A DNA stretch of 64,000 bases from CAXQZM01 sp965229645 (GCA_965229645.1 OZ245893.1:1302001-1366000); one strand, 5' to 3'. Positions 50,379-59,085 are shown, counted from the stretch's first letter. The notes: generated by a model from the sequence alone, not told the origin. Made by a program: numbers and translations.

Positions 50379-51884
50379 ATGACGCTCTCAACTCTTGAGC
50401 CCGCTTGGCGTTTCACGATCCAGACTGCGTTCCTGGCCTTAAGTTTTGCGCTGCTCAGTTCTTGCGAAAACGTTGGTCCAGGGCCCACCCTGGTGTCTGC
50501 GGCAGCGACAGAGAACAGCCTGGCGCGCGCCGATGTTATCCTGGTGGGCGAACAACCCGTCTCCACCTTCTCCATCGATGTTGACACCGCAGCCTACGCG
50601 CGGGTTCGCCAGGCCTTAAGGTCGGGCGTTGCGCCGCGGCCAGGCAGCGTCAGGGTGGAGGAATTGGTCAACTATTTTGACTATGACTACCAACCGCCAA
50701 CAGGCGCGGCGCCTTTTGCGACCCGCGTCTCCCTTGGCCCGACGCCGTGGAACCCCGATACACATCTCTTGCACATCGGCATTCAGGGGCGTGAGGTGGC
50801 ACAGATCCGCCGCCCGCCTGCTAACTTAACGTTCTTGGTCGATATTTCGGGTTCCATGGACGGTCCTGAAAAACTCGGACTTCTCTTGCAGGCGATCAAG
50901 CTGACGCTTAATCAGATGGGTTCGCAAGATACGGTGGCCATCGTCACCTACGCGAACGACGCCAAAGTGGCGTTGCCGCCCACAAGTGCGAGCGAGACAA
51001 GGACCATCCTTGCGGCGCTGGACAGCCTGACCGCAGCAGGCAGCACAGCGGGAGAGACGGGCATCAACTTGGCCTATGCGCAAGCCGCGCAGAGCTTTAA
51101 CCCCAGGGCGATCAATCAAGTTGTTTTGGCAACAGACGGCGATTTCAACGTCGGCCTCAGAAGTACGCAACAATTGGAGGACTTGATTGCCAGCAAGCGC
51201 GCGAGCGGGGTTTATCTGTCGGTTCTGACCTTTGGCGACTCGTTGGCGGGGGATCAGCGCGCGCAGGCCTTGGCACAAAACGGCAACGGGGTCGCGGCCC
51301 ATATCGACAGCTTGTCCGAGGTGCGTCGGGTGCTGGAAAAAGGCCTTTCCAAAGCACTCCCCATCGCTGAGGACGTCAAAATTCAAATTGAGTTTAACCC
51401 CGCGCAAGTGTCGGCCTATCGCCTCCTAGGGTATGAAACGCGAGCTTTGCGACGGGAGGACTTTGACGACGATAGCAAGGACGCAGGCGAAATCGGCGCG
51501 GGGCATCGGGTGACCGCCATTTACGAAATCAGCCGTGCCCAGCCCATCAACCCTGAGGACTTACGTTACGGCAACGCGAATCAGGAACCGCGTTCCGAAG
51601 AGCTTGCTTTCTTGCAAATTCGCTACAAGGACCCTGGCACTTCGGCGTCAAAACGACTGGATTGGGCGCTAAAGACCCATGACTTGTTGCCGTTTGACGG
51701 GGAAGCAAATTTCGCCACCGCTGTCGCCGCCTTTGGCGAATACTTGCGCGGCAGTGAGCATTTGGATGGTTACTCCCTTGTGCAGATTTCCAGCCTCGCG
51801 TTCGACAATCTTGGGCCAGATCGCAACGGCTTGCGAGCGGAGTTTGTCGATCTCGTCCAACTGGCGCGGCAAATCGTGCCCTAA
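50379..51884 (+). CDS. VWA-domain lipoprotein, YfbK-like
   Basis: A 501-residue protein. The N-terminus is a lipoprotein signal (FLALSFALLSSC with Cys29 in the lipobox). Residues about 60-110 are the VWA N-terminal domain (FSIDVDTAAYARVRQALRSG, VRVEELVNYFDYDY). A von Willebrand A domain follows with the metal-ion-dependent adhesion site DISGSM (155-160) and ATDGDFNVG, then a C-terminal DUF3520 domain (LLGYETRALRREDFDDD, GHRVTAIYEI). This is the three-domain layout of YfbK, an outer-membrane-facing lipoprotein of unknown function. It appears complete. Ribosome site GAAGGTGAT precedes the ATG. Confidence 0.88.
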   Translation: MTLSTLEPAWRFTIQTAFLALSFALLSSCENVGPGPTLVSAAATENSLARADVILVGEQPVSTFSIDVDTAAYARVRQALRSGVAPRPGSVRVEELVNYFDYDYQPPTGAAPFATRVSLGPTPWNPDTHLLHIGIQGREVAQIRRPPANLTFLVDISGSMDGPEKLGLLLQAIKLTLNQMGSQDTVAIVTYANDAKVALPPTSASETRTILAALDSLTAAGSTAGETGINLAYAQAAQSFNPRAINQVVLATDGDFNVGLRSTQQLEDLIASKRASGVYLSVLTFGDSLAGDQRAQALAQNGNGVAAHIDSLSEVRRVLEKGLSKALPIAEDVKIQIEFNPAQVSAYRLLGYETRALRREDFDDDSKDAGEIGAGHRVTAIYEISRAQPINPEDLRYGNANQEPRSEELAFLQIRYKDPGTSASKRLDWALKTHDLLPFDGEANFATAVAAFGEYLRGSEHLDGYSLVQISSLAFDNLGPDRNGLRAEFVDLVQLARQIVP

Positions 51885-51940
51885 ATCGGATTCGAGGCCG
51901 ATCAGAACAATCAACCCCCAAGGAACATCCGCGCCAACGT

Positions 51941-52114
51941 CTAACCCTCAAGTTTTCGCGCCTCGGACGGCAACATGACGGGGAGGCCTTCGCGAATTGG
52001 ATAGGCCAACTTGGCGCTGTTGGAAATTAACTCCTGCGCGGGCGCATCGTAGATCAGCGGCCCCTTGGTGACCGGACAAACCAGAACGTTCAAGAGTTTG
52101 GGGTCAAGACTCAT
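51941..52114 (-). CDS. Trm112-like zinc-ribbon protein
   Basis: A 57-residue Trm112-family protein (MSLDPKLLNVLVCPVTKGPL, then PIREGLPVMLPSEARKLEG). It has only one clear Cys (in VCPVTKG), as in many bacterial members that have lost the zinc ligands. Trm112 proteins activate methyltransferases or assist other enzymes. The start is ATG 52114 with GGAGG five bases upstream. Confidence 0.85.
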   Translation of the reverse strand: MSLDPKLLNVLVCPVTKGPLIYDAPAQELISNSAKLAYPIREGLPVMLPSEARKLEG

Positions 52115-52171
52115 GGAACCTCCCAAGATCAAAGTTACCAGCCTGGATTTATTCGCTCTTGCAGGTTCGGG

Positions 52172-52843
52172 CTAGTGTTTTTGAGGGCGCTTTTGATCGG
52201 GTTCCTCCAGGGCCCCGATGGCCAGCAAACCTTCGAGCATGTCAAGCCGCGCCTTGAAGTCGGCCGCCTCTAGTACCGCTTGCTTTTCGGCGGCGCTGAA
52301 GGGGCACGCCATGGCAAGGGAGGTCACCAAGTCGTCCATAGGCGCGGTCTCGACCGCGTCCCAATCGGTGTCAAATCCTTGGGCGCGAAAATAGGCGCGC
52401 ATTTGCTTGACAAAACCCGCGCGACGCCCGTCGCTCAAGATCGGCGTCGTCGGCGTCAGGTCACGCGCGTAAGTTGCAAATCCAGGACGAACGCGACGGT
52501 AGCCCCCCTCGTGCAGCGGCAACTCCTCCAAAATCTCGAATCGGATCAGTCCGCTCAGGCCCACCAAGTAGCGGCCATCGTCGGTTTCTGAGAACGCGCT
52601 GAGGCGGCCCGCGCAGCCGACGCCGTAGAGGTCGCCCGCGCCCATATCTTGCTGGTCGGTTGCGGCCTGCACCATTCCGATCAGTCGTTGCGGCGTTGCC
52701 ATGGCATCGCGAAACATATTGAGATAGCGAGGCTCAAAGATGTTGAGCGGCAACTGACCACCGGGCAGCAGCAGGGCCCCAGTCAAAGGGAAAATCGACA
52801 ACTCGGCGGGCAAATCAGAAAGGGGGAGCGGCGGTGCCGCCAT
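52172..52843 (-). CDS. LON substrate-binding-domain protein
   Basis: A 223-residue protein made of an N-terminal Lon (LAN) domain without ATPase or protease. It opens PLPLSDLPAELSIFPLTGALLLPGGQLPLNIFEPRYLNMF, the classic 'P.F.L..vllPg..lpL.iFEpRY' pattern, with GVGCAGRLSAFSETDDGRYL and a helical C-terminus. Start ATG 52843 has GAGG about seven bases before it. It may present substrates to Lon or act in stress; function is unknown. Directly downstream of cnoX. Confidence 0.88.
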   Translation of the reverse strand: MAAPPLPLSDLPAELSIFPLTGALLLPGGQLPLNIFEPRYLNMFRDAMATPQRLIGMVQAATDQQDMGAGDLYGVGCAGRLSAFSETDDGRYLVGLSGLIRFEILEELPLHEGGYRRVRPGFATYARDLTPTTPILSDGRRAGFVKQMRAYFRAQGFDTDWDAVETAPMDDLVTSLAMACPFSAAEKQAVLEAADFKARLDMLEGLLAIGALEEPDQKRPQKH

Positions 52844-52883
52844 AGCCAGGCCCTCGCGTGCCCCACCATTCATGGGGGCAAGT

Positions 52884-53825
52884 TCAAGAAAACAATAAAC
52901 TGGAAAGTTTTCTTCGTCCGCGAATCGTCAAGGGGTGGGTGGGGCCAAAAACGTCAAAAAACTGAAATAATTTCTGCTTCGCAACGCCGTCGTTCCAGTC
53001 CAGATCTTGGGCGATGAGGGCAATCAGGGTGTCAATCGCCTCCTCGCCGCGCCCTTGGGCCGCAAGGGCCCGCGCGAGGTCAAAGCGCGTTTGCGGGTCC
53101 TCGGGCGTTTGGGCCAACTGCGCCTCCAAGGCCGCAACTGGCGGCTGGTCCTTGGCTTCCTCTGCCAGGGCCATCGAGGCCTTGAGGCTGACAATCGTCG
53201 GGTGGGTAAGCGCCGCCGCGTCCAGGTCCGCCAACAGGGCCTCCAAACCCTTCGTATCCCCCTTGGCTAGCATGATTTGGCCGAGCAAGGCCAAACTTTC
53301 GGGCGCCTTGCCGCTGGCCTCGACAATCTGGTTCGCCAGCGCTTCCGCCTCGCGCAGTTGCCCGCCCGCCATCAGGGCCTTGGCCTGATCGAGGGCGGCG
53401 GCAAGCTGCGCGGGATCGAGTTGCGCCGCCGCGCCCCCAGCGGCGGCCAGGACCTTCTTGACAAAGGCCGCGATCTCCGACGCGGGCAAGGCCCCCTGAA
53501 ACCCATCGACCGGCTGGCCCTGGAAAAAAGCATAGACCATCGGGATCGACTGGATTCGCAACTGCGCCGCGAGGGCTTGGTTGTCGTCGATATTGACCTT
53601 GGCTAGCGTCACGCCGCCGCCCGCCTTAGTAACCTCCGCTTCCAAAACCGGCGTCAGGGACTTGCAGGGCCCGCACCAGGGCGCCCAAAAATCCACGATC
53701 ACGGGGGCAGTCATGGAGGCTTCCATCACATCCTTGGCGAAATTTTCCTGGCTTACATCTTTGATGAAGGCGCTGTTGGTCGTGGGGGTCGCCGTCTTCG
53801 CGGGTTTGATGCCGATCAAGCTCAT
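52884..53825 (-). CDS. cnoX: Chaperedoxin CnoX (thioredoxin with TPR)
   Basis: A 313-residue protein. An N-terminal thioredoxin fold with WCGPC (Cys51, Cys54) is followed by TPR-like helices (GQLREAEALANQIVEASGKA, RFDLARALAAQGRGEEAIDT). Length and layout match CnoX/YbbN, which protects oxidised client proteins and hands them to GroEL. The redox-active double Cys is intact; some CnoX proteins lack it. It overlaps the start of its downstream neighbour's operon and lies next to trxB. Confidence 0.88.
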   Translation of the reverse strand: MSLIGIKPAKTATPTTNSAFIKDVSQENFAKDVMEASMTAPVIVDFWAPWCGPCKSLTPVLEAEVTKAGGGVTLAKVNIDDNQALAAQLRIQSIPMVYAFFQGQPVDGFQGALPASEIAAFVKKVLAAAGGAAAQLDPAQLAAALDQAKALMAGGQLREAEALANQIVEASGKAPESLALLGQIMLAKGDTKGLEALLADLDAAALTHPTIVSLKASMALAEEAKDQPPVAALEAQLAQTPEDPQTRFDLARALAAQGRGEEAIDTLIALIAQDLDWNDGVAKQKLFQFFDVFGPTHPLTIRGRRKLSSLLFS

Positions 53826-54352
53826 GGCGCGGTCCTTTGCGGGATAGAAATCACGTGGGGCCTATGGGAAACTGCCTCGGCAAAGACAAGCAAATCTTGG
53901 GCGGCGATGTTGGTTGTTCGATCATTGCGCAGGGGATGAAAGTTGAGCGTTTCCTGGGCCAACAAGTCCTGATCCAACACCAGGGTCACCGCCTGGTCCC
54001 GATCGTTGATGACCGCAAAGGGCGTCACGGACCCTGGAAACACCCCCAAGTGCTGCACCAGCTGCTCGGGCTTGGCGAAGGACAGCTTACCCGCACCCAA
54101 GACAAGGCCCAAGGCTTTCAGATCGACCCGCTTGTCTTCCATCAACGTCACGAGCCATAGGCCGCCAGGCTTGTTGCGCAAAAACAGGTTTTTGGTGTGG
54201 CCGCCTTTGACCAACTGACGAACCGATTTGGCCTGCTCAACCGTAAAAACGGGCGGATGGCTCGTGGTTTCGTGGGCGATGCCGAAGGCGTCGAGCTTGG
54301 CCAGCAAGGCCTCGGCCTGCGTCGGCAGTTGGGAAAAATCAGGGGACGTCAT
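53822..54352 (-). CDS. Prolyl-tRNA deacylase (ProX/YbaK type)
   Basis: A 176-residue protein with HETTSHPPVFTVEQAKSVRQ, GGHTKNLFLRNKPGGLWLV and GSVTPFAVINDRDQAVTLVL, the YbaK/ProX editing domain that removes mis-charged Ala from tRNA-Pro. It is a free-standing form, consistent with a prolyl-tRNA synthetase lacking the insertion domain. The stop overlaps cnoX (ATGA), so it is co-transcribed with it. Confidence 0.9.
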   Translation of the reverse strand: MTSPDFSQLPTQAEALLAKLDAFGIAHETTSHPPVFTVEQAKSVRQLVKGGHTKNLFLRNKPGGLWLVTLMEDKRVDLKALGLVLGAGKLSFAKPEQLVQHLGVFPGSVTPFAVINDRDQAVTLVLDQDLLAQETLNFHPLRNDRTTNIAAQDLLVFAEAVSHRPHVISIPQRTAP

Positions 54353-54428
54353 GCCCGCGCCGTTGGCACGCCCAGCGCGTCAAATCCATAGCGGAGTGGA
54401 CCGACTTAAGGACCTTTCGCCGTTGGAT

Positions 54429-55364
54429 TCAGCTCAACTCGGCCAAGTATTTTTCCGCATCGAGGGCCGCCATACACCCCATGCCCGCCGCCGTAACCGC
54501 CTGGCGATAGACCTTGTCCACGCAGTCCCCCGCCGCGAATACCCCCGCGACGTTGGTCTTGACCGTACCTGGGGGGCACACGATGTAACCTTCGGCGTCG
54601 AGCGCCAGCGCGCCGTTCAAGAACTTGGTGGCGGGATCGTGACCGATGGCGATAAAGACCCCGTGGACGTCGATGTCCCGCGTGCTGCCGTCGAGCTGTG
54701 ATTTGAGCCGCGCGCCTGTGACCCCGCTGTCATCGCCCAAAATCTCGTCGAGCGTTACATTCCAAAGCGGCTCAATATTGCCTGCCGCGAATAGGCGTTC
54801 TTGCAAAATTTTCTCCGCGCGCAAGGTATCGCGACGATGAATCAATTTGACCGATTTGGCAATTTTGGCGAGGTACAGCGCCTCCTCCACGGCGGTATTG
54901 CCCCCGCCGACAACCGCTACGTCGCGGCCACGGTAGAAAAACCCATCGCAGGTCGCGCAGGCCGACACCCCTTTGGACGCGAAGGCGGTCTCCGACGGCA
55001 GCCCCAGCCACTTGGCCGAGGCGCCCGTTGCCACGATCACCGCATCGCAAACGAAGGTGGTGCCACTGTCGCAGGTAACCCGCTTGGCATGGCCCGCAAA
55101 ATCGACCTCTGTTACCACGTCGCGCACGATTTCGGTGCCGACGGATTTGGCTTGGGCGGCCATTTGTTCCATGAGCCATGGGCCCTGGATCGCCTCTGCA
55201 AATCCTGGATAGTTCTCGACGTCGGTCGTAATCGTTAGCTGCCCGCCATCTTGCAGCCCCGTCAGCACCAGGGGACTATAGCCCGCGCGCGCGGCGTAGA
55301 TGGCGGCGGTCAGGCCCGCAGCCCCCGAACCGATGATGAGTAACTGTACCGTGCTTTCGGGCAT
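54429..55364 (-). CDS. trxB: Thioredoxin reductase
   Basis: A 311-residue low-molecular-weight thioredoxin reductase. It has the FAD motif GSGAAGLTAAIYAARAG (12-28), the redox centre SACATCDG (Cys136, Cys139), the NADPH motif VVGGGNTAVEEALYL, and the C-terminal FAGDCVDKVYRQAVTAAGMG. All key residues are present. It lies upstream of the deacylase-cnoX pair on the same strand, grouping redox functions. It would use NADPH to reduce thioredoxins, possibly including CnoX. Confidence 0.95.
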   Translation of the reverse strand: MPESTVQLLIIGSGAAGLTAAIYAARAGYSPLVLTGLQDGGQLTITTDVENYPGFAEAIQGPWLMEQMAAQAKSVGTEIVRDVVTEVDFAGHAKRVTCDSGTTFVCDAVIVATGASAKWLGLPSETAFASKGVSACATCDGFFYRGRDVAVVGGGNTAVEEALYLAKIAKSVKLIHRRDTLRAEKILQERLFAAGNIEPLWNVTLDEILGDDSGVTGARLKSQLDGSTRDIDVHGVFIAIGHDPATKFLNGALALDAEGYIVCPPGTVKTNVAGVFAAGDCVDKVYRQAVTAAGMGCMAALDAEKYLAELS

Positions 55365-55593
55365 AAAGCAGTCTCCAAATTGGAATCTTGAGGGCGCGTG
55401 TGCCTACTATGGTTCAGCCGCGCTCCCTTAGGGTCAGGGACGCTTACAGGGCGCGCGAGGCGCCGAAAACCTCTGTTCTTTGGCAACTCTCGCGCATGTG
55501 ACGCGACTTGAACAAGGCCAGCGGGGACCACAAAGCGGAACGGTCACCAAACCTCGTGTTGAAAGGCGGGGCCGATGCGCCTAAATCTGCCCT

Positions 55594-55761
55594 ATGACGG
55601 CGCAGGCAACACACCCGATCCAAACTTCGCAAAGCCGCGTATCATGCGACGGCGGCGGCGGCGCGCTTGGCCACCCGCGGGTCTATTTTGAGTTCAAGTC
55701 AGGGGAAACCCGCCTTACCTGTTCCTATTGCGGGCAAGTATTCGAACGCGCGAGCGCCTAA
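55594..55761 (+). CDS. Zinc-finger (zf-CHCC) protein, 55 residues
   Basis: A 55-residue protein, complete. Residues 17-49 hold VSCDGGGGALGHPRVY and TCSYCGQVF, the C-x8-H...C-x2-C zinc site of the zf-CHCC family, homologous to mitochondrial complex I subunit NDUFS6. Start ATG 55594; no strong ribosome site. The stop codon TAA is shared with the end of repeat copy H, which begins at 55761: the repeat inserted at the TA of the stop. Confidence 0.85.
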   Translation: MTAQATHPIQTSQSRVSCDGGGGALGHPRVYFEFKSGETRLTCSYCGQVFERASA

Positions 55762-56008
55762 TACCAGCGGCGATTGAGAAGAGCTCTTATGTTCGCTGGT
55801 ATAAGGGCCGCGACTGCGGCCCCCGCAGCGGCCCCGAGAATAGCGGACACGCGCCTCGGGGTATAAGCGAAGGCCCCGTCCCGCGGCCGAGCTGAGCGAG
55901 CCTAGGGAGCGAGTAGAGACCGCCACCCAAAAAAGCCGAAACGCGAAGCGTTTCTGCCGTGAGACACAAAACGGCCATAAAAGTGTCAACTTTTTTGGCC
56001 GTTGGTAT
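55761..56008 (+). repeat. ATACC-family modular repeat, copy H
   Basis: A 248-bp copy with clean ends ATACCAGCGG and CCGTTGGTAT, flanked by TA on the left and A/TA on the right. It has left-end hairpin ATACCAGCG/CGCTGGTAT, GGGCCGCGACTGCGGCCC, one GAGCTGAGCGAGC...AGAGACCGC module, GAAACGCGAAGCGTTTC and the right-end hairpin. It is the best full-length reference copy. Confidence 0.92.
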
Positions 56009-56108
56009 AGGGTTCGACCGCCAGCAACGAGCTGGTCTCAGTATTCCGCTCCGCAAGGAATCGAACTGACCACACGGTCAGCCCGATTGCCCTGGGAGGA
56101 GGAACGGG

Positions 56109-57521
56109 TTAGCAGGAATAGTACATCTGGAACTCAACCGGGTGCGGGCTGTGTTCGTAGGCGATGACTTCTTCCATTTTCAGGTCGATATAGGCGTCGA
56201 TTTGATCCTTGGTAAAGACGCCGCCCTCTAGCAAGAACTCATGGTCTGAACCTAAGGAGTCTAGGGCTTCGCGCAGGGACCCGCAGACTTGACGAATGCC
56301 GCGCTCGTCGCGCTCGGAATCGGTCAATTCGTAGAGATCGTCGTCTTGGCTGGACCCGGGGTCGATCTTGTTGCGAATGCCGTCTAGGCCCGCCATCAGC
56401 ATGGCCGAAAACGCCAGGTAGGGGTTTGCCGTTGGGTCGGGGAACCGCACCTCCATGCGCTTGGCCTTGGGCGAAGACCCGAAGGGAATCCGAATCGACG
56501 CCGAACGGTTGCGTGCCGAATAGGCCAACATGACGGGCGCTTCAAAGCCTGGAATCAAACGCTTATAGGAATTTGTTGAGGGGTTGGTGAAGGCGTTCAA
56601 GGCGCGCGCATGCTTTAGGATCCCGCCAATGTACCACAAGGCCTCCTGCGACAGACCTGCGTACTTATCGCCCGCGAACAGGGGCTTGCCGCCAGACCAG
56701 ATCGACTGATGGCAATGCATGCCCGTGCCGTTGTCGCCCTTCACGGGCTTGGGCATGAAGGTCGCGGTTTTGCCGTAGGAGGCAGCGACATTGTGCACGA
56801 CGTACTTATAGAGCTGTACCTTGTCAGCTATGTCGGTCATGGTCGAAAAGGTAATGCCCAATTCGTGCTGGGCGGGCGCGACTTCGTGGTGGTGCTTGTC
56901 CATCTTGACGCCCATGTCGAGCAAGACGGAGGTCATTTCTGCGCGAATATCGCCTGCCGAGTCAACCGGGGCAACGGGGAAGTAGCCCCCCTTGACCCCA
57001 GGGCGGTGGCCCATATTGCCACCGTCCATTTCATCGCCCGAGGCTTCGGGCGACTCTTCGGAATAGAGCTCGTAAAAACTGCGGTTCATTTCGACGGAAA
57101 AACGAACGTCATCGAACACAAAGAACTCGGGCTCGGGGCCAAAGACCACCGTGTCGCCAACGCCCGAGTCCTTCACGTACTGCTCGGCCTTTTCGGCGAT
57201 GGAGCGGGGATCGCGCTCGTAACGCTCGCCCGAAATCGGATCGTAAATGGTGCAGAACACGATGACTTGCGGTTGGGCCGAAAAGGGGTCCATGACCGCT
57301 GTGGTCATGTCGGGCTTCAAAACCATGTCCGACTCGTTGATGCCTTTCCAGCCTGCGATGGAGGACCCATCGAACATGAAGCCTTCCTCCATCTCGTCCT
57401 CGCCGCACTCGCCAACGCACATGGAAAGGTGCTGCAGCTTGCCGCGAGGGTCGGTGAAGCGCAAATCGACGAACTGGACGTCGTTCTCGTCAACTAATTT
57501 TTTGAAATCCGCGTAAGACAT
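56109..57521 (-). CDS. glnA: Glutamine synthetase type I
   Basis: A 470-residue GSI, full length. It shows the beta-grasp N-terminus (VDENDVQFVDLRFTDPRGKL), the metal-binding ...MHCHQSIW... region and FMPKPVKGDNGTGMH. The adenylylation site is Tyr397 in DDDLYELTD. Ribosome site AAAGGAG lies six bases before ATG 57521. It follows glnB by 98 bases on the same strand. Activity should be tuned by GlnE adenylylation, which is controlled by PII. Confidence 0.97.
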   Translation of the reverse strand: MSYADFKKLVDENDVQFVDLRFTDPRGKLQHLSMCVGECGEDEMEEGFMFDGSSIAGWKGINESDMVLKPDMTTAVMDPFSAQPQVIVFCTIYDPISGERYERDPRSIAEKAEQYVKDSGVGDTVVFGPEPEFFVFDDVRFSVEMNRSFYELYSEESPEASGDEMDGGNMGHRPGVKGGYFPVAPVDSAGDIRAEMTSVLLDMGVKMDKHHHEVAPAQHELGITFSTMTDIADKVQLYKYVVHNVAASYGKTATFMPKPVKGDNGTGMHCHQSIWSGGKPLFAGDKYAGLSQEALWYIGGILKHARALNAFTNPSTNSYKRLIPGFEAPVMLAYSARNRSASIRIPFGSSPKAKRMEVRFPDPTANPYLAFSAMLMAGLDGIRNKIDPGSSQDDDLYELTDSERDERGIRQVCGSLREALDSLGSDHEFLLEGGVFTKDQIDAYIDLKMEEVIAYEHSPHPVEFQMYYSC

Positions 57522-57619
57522 AAGTTCTCCTTTTGAGGGTTGGCGAATTGGAAAGAGGGAAGCGGTGGTTGGGCGGTCCTAGCTTGGCGAGGGATCAGAC
57601 CCGAAACTTGAGCGGCCCA

Positions 57620-57958
57620 TCAAAGCGCCGCCGTCCCCGTTTCACGGGTGCGAATGCGGTAGGCCGCGTCGATGGTGGAGACAAAGACCTTGCCGTCGCC
57701 GATCTTATCGGTCTTGGCCGCTTCGATCAACGCTTCGACCACTTGATCGACCACAGCGTCGTCCACCACGGTTTCGATTTTGATCTTCGGCAAAAAATCA
57801 ACGACATACTCGGCGCCGCGATACAGCTCCGTATGCCCGCGCTGACGGCCAAAGCCCTTGGCTTCGAGAACCGTGAGGCCTTCGACCCCGCAGGCCTGCA
57901 AAGCGTCTTTGACGTCGTCGAGCTTAAACGGCTTGATGATGGCTTCGATCTTCTTCAT
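57620..57958 (-). CDS. glnB: Nitrogen regulatory protein PII (GlnB)
   Basis: A 112-residue PII protein with canonical MKKIEAIIKPFKLDDVKDAL opening, Tyr51 in YRGAEYVVDF, and C-terminal YRIRTRETGTAAL. Upstream of glnA, as in many alphaproteobacteria. No ribosome site precedes the ATG, and the sigma-54 promoter predicts a transcript starting only about two bases before it, so translation from that promoter would be leaderless. Confidence 0.96.
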   Translation of the reverse strand: MKKIEAIIKPFKLDDVKDALQACGVEGLTVLEAKGFGRQRGHTELYRGAEYVVDFLPKIKIETVVDDAVVDQVVEALIEAAKTDKIGDGKVFVSTIDAAYRIRTRETGTAAL

Positions 57959-57969
57959 GCCCAACGACA

Positions 57970-57987
57970 AAGCAAAAACCGTGCCAA
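57970..57987 (-). promoter_or_regulatory. Sigma-54 promoter of glnB-glnA
   Basis: On the minus strand TTGGCACGGTTTTTGCTT is a near-perfect sigma-54 promoter: TGGCAC, with GG and GC ten bases apart. The -12 GC lies about 14 bases before the glnB ATG. Confidence 0.9.
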
Positions 57988-58176
57988 CCCAAAGCCCGCC
58001 CCGGAAGGCCACAAACGCCCCCACGCCGCACCAAAAGCATGCATTCTGGTATCAAATTCTGCCCAAACGCCCAAAATTTGGGCACCTTGCCGTCAAGACG
58101 AAACCCCCACGAACCCGATTGACCTAAAGAAGGGGCCTAGCTAAACCGCAGCCCTGCGCCACACCCGTGGACAGAT

Positions 58177-58254
58177 GGAGATTGTAGCTCAGCTGGTTAG
58201 AGCGCCGGATTGTGATTCCGGAGGCCGGGGGTTCAAGTCCCCTCAGTCTCCCCA
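58177..58254 (+). tRNA. tRNA-His (GTG)
   Basis: A complete cloverleaf with anticodon GTG in GGATTGTGATTCC, T-loop GTTCAAGTC and encoded CCA end. G-1 (58177) faces C73 (58251), and the acceptor GAGATTG pairs with CAGTCTC. So this tRNA-His has the canonical identity base in its gene. Confidence 0.97.
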
Positions 58255-58292
58255 CTTGCGTTTATCGTCCGCCCTGCTAAGGGCGACCCAAG

Positions 58293-58368
58293 GCCGGTTT
58301 AGCTCAGTTGGTAGAGCAGCTGATTTGTAATCAGCGGGTCGGGAGTTCGAGTCTCTCAACCGGCACCA
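58293..58368 (+). tRNA. tRNA-Thr (TGT)
   Basis: A complete cloverleaf: acceptor GCCGGTT pairs with AACCGGC, anticodon TGT in CTGATTTGTAATCAG, T-loop GTTCGAGTC, encoded CCA end. It follows tRNA-His by 38 bases and is probably co-transcribed. Confidence 0.97.
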
Positions 58369-58443
58369 CTGGAGTTCGCTCTTTACTAACGGTCCAAGGC
58401 TCCCTCGGAGCGGGTCGTTCATTTGGTGATTTTCTAAAGGCTA

Positions 58444-58616
58444 GTACCAGCGGCGACCCAGAATGATTCTTATGTTCGCTGGTATAAGGGCCACGACTGC
58501 GACCCCGAGATCAGCGCGAAAGCGCCTCTGGGTAAAGCGAAGGGGAGGCAAAACGCGAAGCATTTCTGGCGTGAGACACAAAACGGTGAAAAGTGTCAAC
58601 TTTTATGACCGTTGGA
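58444..58616 (+). repeat. ATACC-family modular repeat, copy I (short, diverged)
   Basis: About 173 bp, left end GTACCAGCGG, right end CCGTTGGAAT. The internal GGGCC/GGCCC stems are worn but GTTCGCTGGTAT, GCGCCTCTGGG and GAGACACAAAACGG remain. Its right end encodes the last codons of the membrane-protein gene at 58603. Confidence 0.8.
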
Positions 58617-59073
58617 ATTGGTCGTTTTCCTTTACGACTATCACCTCTCGCCGACCTCCCAGGACAAGAACAATCCCAAGAATCAAGAATACTGATCCCA
58701 AGAAAAACCCAAGCAGAGTAGCGACACCTGTTACTGCTGCTCCAGCAACTCCAGCAGCAGCCAATGCAACGCCATCAGAATGGCCTTGACTTGTGTCGGC
58801 AACGTCGAGCACTACTCTACCAGAAAGCAAGAAGGCTGATATCGGCAAAACAAATATAGAGCATCCCAGATAAAGAAAACCACGCCCCAATGCGTGGCGA
58901 ATGTTTCGTGCGTAAGCACACATTACCGCGCCGAGACCAATGATGCTTAAGTTTAAGGCAACAGAAGTTGTGCCGTCGTTATGCGAAAAAGCTGCTAGCG
59001 CTGGACTGAGAGCTATAAGGGACAGAACGCCTAGAATAGCACCAACAAATCCTTTGAAGACTACTTTGATCAT
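58603..59073 (-). CDS. Membrane protein with four hydrophobic segments
   Basis: A 156-residue protein. Hydrophobic segments lie at about 8-28, 40-57, 68-90 and 105-140; the last is long and Gly/Ala/Val-rich (ALAAAGVAGAAVTGVATLLGFFLGSVFLILG). GGGAG precedes ATG 59073. It is downstream of the exported-protein gene, with 12 bases between stop and start, so the two are probably one operon. The C-terminus (FQRS) and stop lie in repeat copy I, so the original end may be lost. No family was recognised. Confidence 0.55.
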   Translation of the reverse strand: MIKVVFKGFVGAILGVLSLIALSPALAAFSHNDGTTSVALNLSIIGLGAVMCAYARNIRHALGRGFLYLGCSIFVLPISAFLLSGRVVLDVADTSQGHSDGVALAAAGVAGAAVTGVATLLGFFLGSVFLILGIVLVLGGRREVIVVKENDQFQRS

Positions 59074-59085
59074 TAAAACTGCTCC

